DNA from: Palsa-1150 sp036490515
GTDB taxonomy: Bacteria; Myxococcota_A; Polyangia; Polyangiales; Polyangiaceae
Direction of reading: 5' to 3'
DNA: 64,000 bases
Assembly: GCA_036490515.1 (NCBI GenBank)
Contig: DASXDU010000011.1
Span: forward strand, 496,001-560,000
How positions within the stretch are numbered: position 1 is the stretch's first letter; the number at the start of each line of letters is the position of its first letter. Under the pieces are notes generated by a model. The model was given only the letters and a program-made list of their open reading frames with translations, was not told the DNA's origin and searched no databases. Positions 18,065 through 26,193 of the stretch are shown in pieces. The position numbers were made by a program, and so were the translations under genes.

Positions 18065-19288
18065 TCAGCCCGGAGAGGCGGCCGGGGGGGCCGCGGTCGA
18101 CGTCCCGCAGCTCGCGCAGAACTTCGCGCCTGCCCCGAGCTCGCCTCCGCAGCCAGCGCAGAACTTCTTCTGCACGACGAGCGGGCTGCCGCAGTCCGCG
18201 CAGAACTTTCCACCCGGCTGCTTCGCACCGCACTTGCCGCACGTCACCTGCGTGCCGCCGGGCGAGAACGTGGGCGCCGGGGCCTGGGCGACCATCCCGC
18301 CCGCCATGCCGCCCGCCATCGCGTTGCCGACGCCCATGCCGACGGCCATCTGCGCGCCGAGGCCCGCGATGCCGCCGCCGACGCCGTGCGCCGCCATCCC
18401 CTGCCCTGCGCCCATCATCGCCTGGCCCGCGGCGAACCCCTGGTAGCTGCCGGCGAGGTTCTGCACGTACTTGGCGTCCTGGTTGTAGGCCTGGTCGAGG
18501 CCGAACTGCTTGGCCTGCGCGTCGGCCGCGGCGCCCGCGACGGCGATCTGCTTCTTCCTGACCTCGCGCTGCGCCGCCGCGATCTCGGCGTTGGCGGTCT
18601 TCAGGCGCTCGCGGTCGTCGTCGCTGAAGTTCACGTTGAACGTGCCGACCTGGAGGATCCGCACGCCGATGTCGTTGAGGTCGGGCGCGTGGGCGACGAA
18701 CGCCGCGGCGAGCTTCTGCGTCAAGGACACGGCCTGGAGGAGGCTCTTTCCCTCGGTCTCGCAGAGCTCCCCGAGCGTGGTCTTCACGCCGTTCATGAAG
18801 AGGCCCTTGATCCAGTCGAGGACGTAGTTGTTGTCCCCCGTGGCGGCCTGCCCCGAGTAGCCGACGACGAAGCGCGCCGGGTCGGTCACGACGACGCTCA
18901 TCTCGCCGAAGATGCGCGGCTGCACCTGCTCGCCCGTCAGCGGATCGAGCATGTCGCCGATGGGCCCCCCGAACGGCACGCTCCGCACGGGCGCCGTCTT
19001 CACGAAGTAGATCTCCGTGATGAAGACGTTCCCGCCGGTGACGCTCGTGATGAGGTTGTTGAGGAACGGGATGTTCTGCGAGTGGAGCGTCTGCCGCCCC
19101 GGCCCGAGCACGCCCATCACGCGACCGTCCTTGAAGAACACCGCGCACTCGTCGCTGTCGACGGTGAGCTGCGAGTACGTCGGGACGTTCTGGTCGGGGT
19201 GCTTGTAGACGATGAGCTGCTTGAGGTTGTCCGGGCGCGCAATCATCATCTCCTGCACGCCGCTCTTCACGAAGTCGAAGACGCCCAT
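18065..19288 (-). CDS. SPFH-domain protein with C-terminal double zinc ribbon
   Basis: A 407-residue protein. Residues 1-280 match the SPFH (band-7-like) family often annotated as virion-core/YdjI-like: 'GVFDFVKSGVQEMMIARPD', 'DECAVFFKDGRVMGVLGPGRQTL', 'YFVKTAPVRSVPFGGPIGDM' and 'IGVRILQVGTFNVNF', then a coiled helix 'KTANAEIAAAQREVRKKQ'. A Gly/Ala/Met-rich segment (about 300-355) follows. It ends with zinc-ribbon pairs: 'CGKCGAKQPGGKFCADCG' and 'FCAGCGGELGAGAKFCASCG'. There is no signal peptide, so it is likely cytoplasmic, forming oligomers at the membrane. It lies in a run of minus-strand genes between HupE/UreJ and a Ser/Thr kinase. Confidence 0.85.
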   Translation of the reverse strand: MGVFDFVKSGVQEMMIARPDNLKQLIVYKHPDQNVPTYSQLTVDSDECAVFFKDGRVMGVLGPGRQTLHSQNIPFLNNLITSVTGGNVFITEIYFVKTAPVRSVPFGGPIGDMLDPLTGEQVQPRIFGEMSVVVTDPARFVVGYSGQAATGDNNYVLDWIKGLFMNGVKTTLGELCETEGKSLLQAVSLTQKLAAAFVAHAPDLNDIGVRILQVGTFNVNFSDDDRERLKTANAEIAAAQREVRKKQIAVAGAAADAQAKQFGLDQAYNQDAKYVQNLAGSYQGFAAGQAMMGAGQGMAAHGVGGGIAGLGAQMAVGMGVGNAMAGGMAGGMVAQAPAPTFSPGGTQVTCGKCGAKQPGGKFCADCGSPLVVQKKFCAGCGGELGAGAKFCASCGTSTAAPPAASPG

Positions 19289-19360
19289 GGACCCAACGAT
19301 AAACGGACGGGGCAGCGAGGGCTAGGGGGGGCCGGCGTGAGCGCGGCGCGGGCGCCCGCG

Positions 19361-20572
19361 TCAGGGCCCCGCGACGCCGCCAAACACGCGGTCCACGACC
19401 CAGAACGACCCCGCGCCGAGTGCCGCGGCCGACGCCAGATCGATGCCACGCGCGCGCATGCTCGATCGCGCGAGCAGCCGCCAGAGGGGCCAGGCGAGGC
19501 AGACCACGGCCAGCTGGGCGATCTCGACGCCGACGTTGAAGCCGAAGAGCGCGCCGGCGAGGCTCGCGCGTGGAAGGCTCATCTCGGCGAGCGCCCCCGA
19601 GAACGCGAGCCCGTGCACCGTCCCGAACAGGGCCGCCACCGTCCAGCGCAGCCGCTCGGGCCGACGCGCGCGCGCGAGCAGGCCGAAGTAACAGGCGACG
19701 AAGATGGCCAGGCCGCCGAACGCCGTCGCACCGCTCCGCTGCCCGACCGCCGCGAGGAGACCGACGGCGGCGATCGCGGCGACCAGGCCGCGCGCCATCC
19801 ACTCGTCCCGGCGCTCGAGCCACACGTTCTCCACGGCGACGATGCCGATCGACGCGCCCACGAGGGCCTCCACCGTCGGCACGTCCGGGCGGACCCCGCC
19901 GAGCACCGCGAGAGCGAGGGTCGCGCTGTGGCCCAGGGTGAAGCCGGTGACCACGCCGGCCACGGCGCGCAGCGAAGTCGCCGCCAGGAGCAGCATGAGG
20001 ACGAAGAGCACGTGATCGGGACCCGTGACGACGTGCCGGATCCCCATCGTCACGAAGCCCGCGACGCCGGTGGGCACCGCTCCGCCGCCGATGTCCCAGG
20101 CGCGAGCGTCCGCCGTCAGCAGCCGCTCGACGACGGGCGCGTCCCCTCGCGCGAGCGAAGCGAAGTGGACGTGCGACGCGAACGCGTCGAAGAGCAGGTC
20201 GCTGACGATGCGGACGGGCGCGCCATCGCAGCGCAGGCGCCATGCGCGCACGACGTAGACCTGTTCGGCGTCCGCGGACGCCTGGAGGCTCCCGGGCTCG
20301 ACGGAGCAGGGCCCGGCGGCCGACTCGACGCGCACGTCGTGCTCGAGGATCTCGTCGAGGGCGCGCCCCTCCTCGGGCCCCGGCTCGGCCGGCAGGTCGG
20401 CGAGCCGCGGGTCCATCCGCAGGTCTTCGCGCAGGACGCGTACCCGCACGGTCGCCGCGGACCCCTCGATGGTCCAGCTCGACCACGAAACGCTCCTCAC
20501 GTGCGCGGCCGCCACCCCCGGCCATGCGACGGCGAGCACCACCGCGGCCAGCACGAGCAGCGCGCGCTTCAT
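19361..20572 (-). CDS. HupE/UreJ-family membrane protein with extracytoplasmic N-terminal domain
   Basis: A 403-residue protein. It has a signal peptide ('LLVLAAVVLAVAWPGVAAAHV'), an extracytoplasmic beta-rich domain to about residue 175, then about seven spans. The HupE/UreJ signature is 'GIRHVVTGPDHVLFVLMLLL' near residue 178, followed by 'VTGFTLGHSATLALAV', 'VEALVGASIGIVAVENVW' and 'FGTVHGLAFSGALAEM', whose His/Asp residues are likely metal ligands. HupE/UreJ proteins are linked to nickel uptake, but this long form with an N-terminal domain occurs without hydrogenase or urease genes, and none is present here. It overlaps the PpiC-like gene by 4 nt. The transported ion is unknown. Confidence 0.85.
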   Translation of the reverse strand: MKRALLVLAAVVLAVAWPGVAAAHVRSVSWSSWTIEGSAATVRVRVLREDLRMDPRLADLPAEPGPEEGRALDEILEHDVRVESAAGPCSVEPGSLQASADAEQVYVVRAWRLRCDGAPVRIVSDLLFDAFASHVHFASLARGDAPVVERLLTADARAWDIGGGAVPTGVAGFVTMGIRHVVTGPDHVLFVLMLLLAATSLRAVAGVVTGFTLGHSATLALAVLGGVRPDVPTVEALVGASIGIVAVENVWLERRDEWMARGLVAAIAAVGLLAAVGQRSGATAFGGLAIFVACYFGLLARARRPERLRWTVAALFGTVHGLAFSGALAEMSLPRASLAGALFGFNVGVEIAQLAVVCLAWPLWRLLARSSMRARGIDLASAAALGAGSFWVVDRVFGGVAGP

Positions 20573-21426
20573 GGCGGCCCCTCGCGGAAGACGATCCGCG
20601 TCTCCTTGCGTCGCTGGTCGAGCCAGCCGCGCAGCCGACGTGCGTCGTCGTCGCGTCGCCACGCCGCGAGGACGGAACCCCGGACCTCTTCGAGCGGCGC
20701 GATCCGACCACCCTCGCGCGTGACCAGGCGAGCGATCCACAGGTCGTCGCCCACCTTCACCGTCTCGGTCAGCTGCCCGGGCTCGAGCGCGTCGATCGCG
20801 TGCGCCACGTCGGGCCCGAGCGACCGGGTGAGGTCAGCCACCGAGACAGGACCGGCCGGCACCGCGACCGGCGGCGGGTCGGCGTGCGCTCCCGCCGAGG
20901 CCATCGGCTGACCGGGCTCGAGCTCCTCGCTCGCGTCCCGGGCGCGATCGCGCGCGTCGCACCCGTGGAAGAAGAGCGCCTCGACGCGCAGCAGCCCACC
21001 GCGAAGGTACGGCGCAGCGTGGGCCTCCTCGTACGCGCGCAGCACGTCGTCCGGCGGCTGGCCCACCGCCTCGCCGGCCACGGTCTCGCGCATGGCCGCC
21101 GCGAGATCCTCGCGCAGCTTCGCGTCGCGCGTCGGCAAGCCGAGCGAGAGGGCGGCCCGTACGAGCAGGGTCTGGTCCACGAGGCGTTCGAGCGCGTGCC
21201 GGCGCACCTCGGGATCGGCCTGACGCTCTGGATCACTCTCCGTGTCGGCGGCGACCGCGTCGTCGAGCGCCTGCCGTGTGATGGGCGAGTCGCCCACGAG
21301 CGCGACCGCACCCGCGGGCAAGCCCGGGGTGCCGCGGGGGGACCGCACGATTCCTCGCACCGCGAGGCCGACACCGAGGGCTGCACCGACCAGGAGCCAG
21401 GCGCGACCGCGAGCGTCGTCGCTCAT
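20569..21426 (-). CDS. PpiC/SurA-like peptidyl-prolyl isomerase, membrane-anchored
   Basis: A 285-residue protein with one N-terminal span ('AWLLVGAALGVGLAVRG') and no cleavage site, so probably anchored with the domain outside. Residues about 45-130 form the helical SurA-like N-domain ('SPITRQALDDAVAAD...LERLVDQTLLVRAAL'). The C-terminal half has a PpiC-like pattern: 'PVSVADLTRSLGPDVAHAIDALEPGQLTETVKVGDDLWIARLVTREGG' shortened to its core 'ALEPGQLTETVKVGDDLW', then 'PLEEVRGSVLAAWRRDD'. The parvulin domain looks shortened, so isomerase activity is uncertain; a chaperone role is likely. ATGA overlap with the HupE/UreJ gene suggests it helps fold or stabilise that protein. Confidence 0.8.
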   Translation of the reverse strand: MSDDARGRAWLLVGAALGVGLAVRGIVRSPRGTPGLPAGAVALVGDSPITRQALDDAVAADTESDPERQADPEVRRHALERLVDQTLLVRAALSLGLPTRDAKLREDLAAAMRETVAGEAVGQPPDDVLRAYEEAHAAPYLRGGLLRVEALFFHGCDARDRARDASEELEPGQPMASAGAHADPPPVAVPAGPVSVADLTRSLGPDVAHAIDALEPGQLTETVKVGDDLWIARLVTREGGRIAPLEEVRGSVLAAWRRDDDARRLRGWLDQRRKETRIVFREGPP

Positions 21427-21510
21427 CGGATCGAGGCCCAGAAGGCCTGGCCCGCGACGCTGCGCGGCCGCCGGGAGACGGCCACGCAGGGCGCGCGAGC
21501 GGGGCGAGCC

Positions 21511-21810
21511 TCAGGGCTTGCCGTTGTCGGGGCGGCAGCGCGTGCCCGCCGGGTCACCCGGGTGGTAGTGGCAATGGTTGCTTCCCAGGTCCTTCGTGGG
21601 CCCCGCTCCGCAGGTCTTCGGCGCTCCGTCGATGCACGTGTGGCACCACGCCGCCTCGTTGCCGCCGTACTTCGGGTCCCCCTTCAGCGCGTCGCACTGC
21701 GCGCCGTTGCGTCGCTCGTTCCCCGTCGAGTGCGCGAACGCGACCGTGCCCATCGCGCCCAGGACGAGCGCGACGGCAATCCCCACGACCCTGGAACCGC
21801 TCTTCGTCAT
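21511..21810 (-). CDS. Small secreted Cys/His-rich protein
   Basis: A 99-residue protein with a clear signal peptide ('VVGIAVALVLGAMGTVAFAHS'). The mature part has six Cys and several His: 'AQCDALKGD', 'AAWCHTCIDG', 'KTCGAGP' and 'NHCHYHPGDPAGTRC'. It could bind metal or be disulfide-stabilised. GGAGGAGGG lies 8 nt before the ATG, a strong ribosome site. It lies 84 bp upstream of the PpiC-HupE pair on the same strand, which fits a shared extracytoplasmic metal-related role, though that is inference. No known family recognised. Confidence 0.7.
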   Translation of the reverse strand: MTKSGSRVVGIAVALVLGAMGTVAFAHSTGNERRNGAQCDALKGDPKYGGNEAAWCHTCIDGAPKTCGAGPTKDLGSNHCHYHPGDPAGTRCRPDNGKP

Positions 21811-21923
21811 GATTCGACCCTCCTCCAAGAGCGACGATAGTCGCCCAGTCCCTCCCGGGGCGCAACGGTCTCATACGTGGGCATGGCCGCCGGGCTACGC
21901 CTGCGCCTAGACTCTTCTTCGTT

Positions 21924-22008
21924 GCGTGGCGTGGCGTGGCGTCGAGCCCCTCGCGCCCGTCGTCGCCTGTCGCCTCCCGTCGCCTCCTGTCGCCTCCCGT
22001 CGCCTTCC
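21924..22008. repeat. Short tandem repeats before a conserved hypothetical gene
   Basis: GCGTG-type pentamers (21924-21942, about four copies) followed by about five copies of a CGTCGCCTCC-type decamer (21960-22008). The decamers end 3 bp before the ATG of the downstream gene and occupy its ribosome-binding region, where no clear GGAGG is visible. Confidence 0.75.
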
Positions 22009-22010
22009 TC

Positions 22011-23147
22011 ATGTCCCTCGCGCAGCCCCCGATCGACGTCGAGAAGCTCTCTGCGCCGGCGAAACGGATGCTCGACCCCGCGGCGCCGGCGCCCATGCGC
22101 CAGATGGCGGCGCGGGGCGTGGCCCCCGGCGTCAAGCCGGCGGAGGCGCTCACCATCGTGGCGCTCCTCTCGGAGTCGGCCGACGAGGCGGTGGCCGCGG
22201 TCGCGCGCGCGACGCTCGACAAGCTCCCCGCGCCGCTCCTCAACGGTGCCCTCGGGGGCGACCTCCCGCCGGGAGTCCTCGCGCTGCTCGCGCCCCGCTA
22301 CGCGCAGAACGCCATCGTGATGGAGAAGATCCTCGCGCACCCGGCGATCCCGCCGCAGGCCGTCGCCGAGGTGGCGGCGGCTGCGACCGAGGAGGTCGCG
22401 GAGCTCGTCGCGACCAACGAGCAGCTGCTCCTGGCGAACCCGGCCATCATCGAGAAGCTCTACATGAACAAGGCGACGCGCATGTCCACGGCGGACCGCG
22501 TCCTCGAGCTGGCCGTACGAAACAACATCGAGCTCGCCATCCCGGCCTGGAAGGAGGCGGCCACCGCCATCGGCATGGAGCTCATCGCGGAGCGCTCGCG
22601 CGAGCTGACGCCCGACGACGTCCTCTTCCAGGAGACCGACGCGGCGGCGCAGCAGCTCCCGCTCGACGTCGTGAAGGAGGACACGCACCGGCTCGACGAG
22701 CAGACCGGCGACGAGGTCGTCGAGGACAAGTTCCTCCCGCTCCACGCGCGCCTCGGCGCGATGACGCCGTCGCAGAAGATCCGCCGCGCGATGCTCGGGA
22801 CGGCGGCCGAGCGGCTCCTCCTCGTGCGCGACACGAACCGCATGGTCGCCCAGGCGGCCGTGAAGAGCCCCATGATCCAGGAGAACGAGGTCGTGCGCAT
22901 CAGCGCGAGCCGCAACGTGTGCGAGGACGTCCTCCGCACCATCGCGCTCGACCGCGAGTGGACGCGGTCGCACCAGATCAAGCTGAACCTCGTCTCGAAC
23001 CCCCGGACGCCGTTCGCCTTCTCGTCGAAGCTCATCATGCACCTGCGCGAGCACGAGCTGAAGGCGCTCGCGAAGAGCAAGAACGTCCCCGGCTCCGTCG
23101 TTCAGGCGGCCAAGCAGCAGCTCTCGCGGAGGAACGTGAAGCAGTGA
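22011..23147 (+). CDS. Conserved helical protein of unknown function
   Basis: A 378-residue cytoplasmic-looking protein, Ala/Leu/Glu-rich with no signal peptide or spans. Short helical pairs recur: 'ILAHPAIPPQAVAEVAAA', 'LLLANPAIIEKLYMNK' and 'VLELAVRNNIELAIP'. This resembles HEAT-like repeats, with the pattern of a residue pair Asn/His-Pro followed by a helix. A second block reads 'TPSQKIRRAMLGTAAERLLLV' shortened here to 'KIRRAMLGTAAERLLL', then 'VVRISASRNVCEDVLRTIA'. It may be a scaffold. Start 22011 was chosen because upstream codons come from the tandem decamer repeat. No neighbour suggests a pathway. Confidence 0.75.
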   Translation: MSLAQPPIDVEKLSAPAKRMLDPAAPAPMRQMAARGVAPGVKPAEALTIVALLSESADEAVAAVARATLDKLPAPLLNGALGGDLPPGVLALLAPRYAQNAIVMEKILAHPAIPPQAVAEVAAAATEEVAELVATNEQLLLANPAIIEKLYMNKATRMSTADRVLELAVRNNIELAIPAWKEAATAIGMELIAERSRELTPDDVLFQETDAAAQQLPLDVVKEDTHRLDEQTGDEVVEDKFLPLHARLGAMTPSQKIRRAMLGTAAERLLLVRDTNRMVAQAAVKSPMIQENEVVRISASRNVCEDVLRTIALDREWTRSHQIKLNLVSNPRTPFAFSSKLIMHLREHELKALAKSKNVPGSVVQAAKQQLSRRNVKQ

Positions 23148-23779
23148 CCTGGCGCAGGATGCGATCATCGAGGCGCAGTCTGCGGATTCGAAGGCGCACC
23201 ACGGGAGCATGGACCGCAACCCAGGCGCGCAGGCGGCGCACGTCGCCCGGTCAACGGGCAGTCACGCTCTGTCGGAGGCGTACTCCGCGCCGCGGGGTGC
23301 GCCCTTCTTCACCCCGAAGGATGGGCCTCTCGGCCAGAGTGTCGCTCCATGCTGCGCGTGCCACCGATTCATCGGTGCAGGGGATACCCATCGCGCGGGC
23401 GGTGCCGCGAAGTGCAGGATTGGCAGCGAGGTCGATTGCGAAGATGGCGCACACGAGGACCCGGAATGGGCCATATGCATTCTCGATGCGCCTCATGCAC
23501 GACCATACCGCGCCATTCGATGTACGTGGGGCCGCTTTTCCTCGCGTGGATGCGCTGGTAGTGCGTCAGCATCTCCGCGCCGTCGAGCGTGCTGCGCCAC
23601 ACGGCCGCGACCAGACGCCTTCACGTTTCGCCCGTCGCGAAGCACGGCGGTCCATTTGCGCCAGCATGATTGCACCGACGAAGACATGACCGCTCCGGGA
23701 GCGCCTCGATGCGTCCTGGATGCGCCTCTCTGAGATTTGGTGGCGCACCACGCCGCGACTCGTGCGACACTCTCATTCG
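23148..23779. other. Gene-poor stretch of about 630 bp
   Basis: Short frames on both strands cover this stretch, but none has a ribosome site, a recognisable domain or the codon pattern of its neighbours. Composition is visibly less GC-biased than flanking genes. One minus-strand frame (about 23369-23602) encodes a stretch unlike usual antisense frames ('MLTHYQRIHARKSG', 'YIEWRGMVVHEAHRECIWPI') and continues past a stop into an upstream piece. It may be the decayed remains of a gene, but I cannot name it. Confidence 0.4.
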
Positions 23780-24337
23780 ATGCCGCGCATCGTTCCGAGC
23801 CGCGACTGCCTCGACCTCATCACGCGGGCGCAGCGCACGATCGGGATGAGCCAGCGCGAGCTCGGGGAGCTCGTCGGCGCCTCGCGGCGCACGATCACAC
23901 GATGGTTCGGGGGCGGCTCGACGCCGGGACTGGACGCTCTCCAGGCCATTGCGCGCGCCGTGTACCCGCACGACGCGGCCCTCGCCGCCGCGCTCGCCGC
24001 CGAGACCGGACAGACCCTCGTCAGCCTCGGCATCGAGATGCCGCCCCCGCCACCGGCGCCCGTCGTCGTCGCCGCGCCGGCGCCTCCGGAGCCCGCGGGG
24101 CCGCCGGCGCGCCCCTTCCCGCCCGCTCGACTCGTCGTCGACTCCATCGTGTGCGCCGCGGCCGAGTCGATGCAGTGCGCGCCGAGCGCCGTCCGCGACG
24201 TGCTGCGCGCCGCCTTCGCGAGGGCGCGCGGGCTTGGGCTCACGCTCGAGGAGGTGGAGGAGGGGCTGGGGACGGGGAAGGTGGGAGTCGCGGAGATCGC
24301 TGCGACGAACGTCGCTGCGCGAGGCGGGAGAGAGTGA
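23780..24337 (+). CDS. XRE-type helix-turn-helix regulator with Pro linker
   Basis: A 185-residue protein. Residues 10-60 are an XRE/HTH-3 domain: 'DLITRAQRTIGMSQRELGEL', the recognition helix 'ASRRTITRWFGGGSTPGLDALQAIAR'-like region with core 'SRRTITRWFGGG', and a Pro/Ala linker (about 92-118). A C-terminal helical part contains 'SIVCAAAESMQCAPSAVRDVLRAAF' core 'AESMQCAPSAVRDVL' and may dimerise or sense a signal. It is likely a DNA-binding transcription regulator. It ends 20 nt before the convergent glycosyltransferase-like gene and follows the gene-poor stretch, so its targets are unclear. The Met at 23780 starts the conserved part; one at 23720 is possible. Confidence 0.8.
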   Translation: MPRIVPSRDCLDLITRAQRTIGMSQRELGELVGASRRTITRWFGGGSTPGLDALQAIARAVYPHDAALAAALAAETGQTLVSLGIEMPPPPPAPVVVAAPAPPEPAGPPARPFPPARLVVDSIVCAAAESMQCAPSAVRDVLRAAFARARGLGLTLEEVEEGLGTGKVGVAEIAATNVAARGGRE

Positions 24338-24357
24338 GCGCGACGACGTGGGATCCC

Positions 24358-25980
24358 CTAGCTGCCTGAGGCCATGACGCCCTCTCGGACGACGATCCGC
24401 GTCTGCGTCCCGGGCACGTCGACGGCACGGAAGCCGAAAGCCTCCGGATCGCGTCGCAGGGCGACGTAGGTCGGGTCTCCACCGAACCGGGGGTCGAGCG
24501 CGAAGGCGTCGTTGAGGATGACGGCGGTGATTCGTCGGCGGCGGACGAAGTCGACGAAGGTCTCGCCGGCGCGCCATTCCTCGATGGGCGCATACTCGTA
24601 CCCCGCGTAGAAGGCGTATCCCCAGCCCGGCTCGAGGATGCGACTCTCTCGGGGCAGCACGAGGGCGCGAAGGCTCTCCACGGTACGCTCCACCTCGATG
24701 GACGGCGCTGGGGTCGTCATGCCCAGCAGCGTTTGCGGGCACCAGCCATGGGCAAGGTTGGGCGCGAGCAACACGAGGACCGCCGCGGCGATCGCGACGC
24801 GCCCCGGATGGCGCGAGACGGCGGGGATCCGCGGCAGCTGCGTCACCGAAGCACACACGGCCAGGGCCACGACCGGGAGCAGGTAGTGCGAACGCGGGTA
24901 GACGCCCAGGCAGCTCGCGGCCGTGCCGACGGCCACGGCCAGGATGGAGAGGGCGACCTCGCGGCGCCTACGCCAGAGCGCCCGCATCGCCCATGCGAAA
25001 GCCAGAAAGACGCCAGACGACTGGAGATCGCGAAGGGTCGGGCGGACTCCCTCGGGCAGGCACAGCCCCGGGGCGAAGGTACGAGAGGTCTCGATCGGGG
25101 TGTCCTCCGCGTTCTCGAGGACCTCATGGAGGAACGCCGCGGGGTTCGCCCGGAGCGCGCCGGCCACCGATCTCGCGTTCCCGAAGTCGCGGCGGACGAA
25201 CGGCAACCAGGACCGCCAGGGACTCGTGGTCGAGTGATCGTCCTGCACGCGGTGGAATGCATAGTGCTGGCCCCACGCATAGAACGCGCGCTGTTGGCTG
25301 ACGGGGAACCCCATGGTTGTGCAAAGGAGCGCGCCCAGGGCCGCGAGCGGCACTAGCAATGCAAGCGCCCGGCGCGCGCGGACCGCCGGCGGTGCGGGCG
25401 GCCGTACGGCGCGAAAAATGGCGCATGCCACGACGAGCGCGGCCGCCACAACGAACTCGGGACGCACCCAGCAGCAGACGAGCATCGAGCCGGTTGCCCA
25501 GAAGAGGGCACGACTGCGCGTCGGCGACCGCGCGGCGACCGCCAGGCCGGCACAGAGCAGCAGGGTCGCGAAGTGGGCGGGATAGGGCCAGACCTCGAAG
25601 AAGTCGGAGGTCGTCAGCAGGAACGCGGCGAGCAGCGAGGCCAGCGCCGACGCGCCGATGGCGCGAGCCAGCGCGTAAAAGGAGATGGCGCCGAGGACGA
25701 CGAGCGCCGACCAGTTGAGGTAGTACAGGCGAACGGTGTCGCGCTGGAACAGGTGCAGCAGCGCGTACCACCAGCAGTAGAGCGGCCCCCAGTCCGGCGC
25801 GGGAAGCCCGTTGGCGCCGTTCGGGTAGCCGGGATGGAACACACGAACGCCGCTGGCCAGGTAGAGCGTCTCGTCGTCGAAGTGCAGGTCGTGGACCTGC
25901 GAGACGTCCCAGACGAGCTTCAGCGCGACGCATACCGCCGCCGCTAGGCACAGGAACTCCACCCGTCGGGCGCGACCCAT
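24358..25980 (-). CDS. GT-C-type membrane glycosyltransferase-like protein
   Basis: A 540-residue protein with about 10 hydrophobic spans. The first extracytoplasmic loop carries the acidic pair typical of GT-C enzymes, 'LHFDDETLYLASGVRVF', followed by 'DWGPLYCWWYALLHLF'. Mid-protein spans and a C-terminal soluble domain (about 430-540) with 'SRILEPGWGYAFYAGYEYAPIEEW' core 'PGWGYAFYAGYEYAPIEEW' complete it. GT-C enzymes use polyprenyl-phosphate sugars on the outer face of the inner membrane. It is divergent from a second GT-C gene at 26194 with 213 bp between starts. Substrate unknown. It is the first of six such genes in this island. Confidence 0.75.
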   Translation of the reverse strand: MGRARRVEFLCLAAAVCVALKLVWDVSQVHDLHFDDETLYLASGVRVFHPGYPNGANGLPAPDWGPLYCWWYALLHLFQRDTVRLYYLNWSALVVLGAISFYALARAIGASALASLLAAFLLTTSDFFEVWPYPAHFATLLLCAGLAVAARSPTRSRALFWATGSMLVCCWVRPEFVVAAALVVACAIFRAVRPPAPPAVRARRALALLVPLAALGALLCTTMGFPVSQQRAFYAWGQHYAFHRVQDDHSTTSPWRSWLPFVRRDFGNARSVAGALRANPAAFLHEVLENAEDTPIETSRTFAPGLCLPEGVRPTLRDLQSSGVFLAFAWAMRALWRRRREVALSILAVAVGTAASCLGVYPRSHYLLPVVALAVCASVTQLPRIPAVSRHPGRVAIAAAVLVLLAPNLAHGWCPQTLLGMTTPAPSIEVERTVESLRALVLPRESRILEPGWGYAFYAGYEYAPIEEWRAGETFVDFVRRRRITAVILNDAFALDPRFGGDPTYVALRRDPEAFGFRAVDVPGTQTRIVVREGVMASGS

Positions 25981-26193
25981 CCCGTACGCCCACCCGTATC
26001 ACACATGCGGCCGCTCTTCGGCGGAGGCGCCGCCCATCGAAGAGCGGGTCCGGCCGTGCCGGCTGAATTACGAGCAGCGCGAGAGGAATCGCACGCGAGC
26101 ACGGCCGTTTCTTCCTTGCCCCGATGCTCCCGCACGCCCGACCATCCTGCGCGCGTGACGGACCGCCCGACTCCTCTGGCCCGCAGGGGCGCC

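Noticed and set aside
17933..20911. A plus-strand open frame of about 990 codons over the SPFH and HupE/UreJ genes
   Set aside because: The minus-strand genes show signal peptides, spans and family motifs; the plus frame shows none.
23209..23733. A plus-strand frame of 174 codons in the gene-poor stretch
   Set aside because: No ribosome site, no domain and no signal; rich in Arg/Cys/Ala. Recorded as gene-poor instead.
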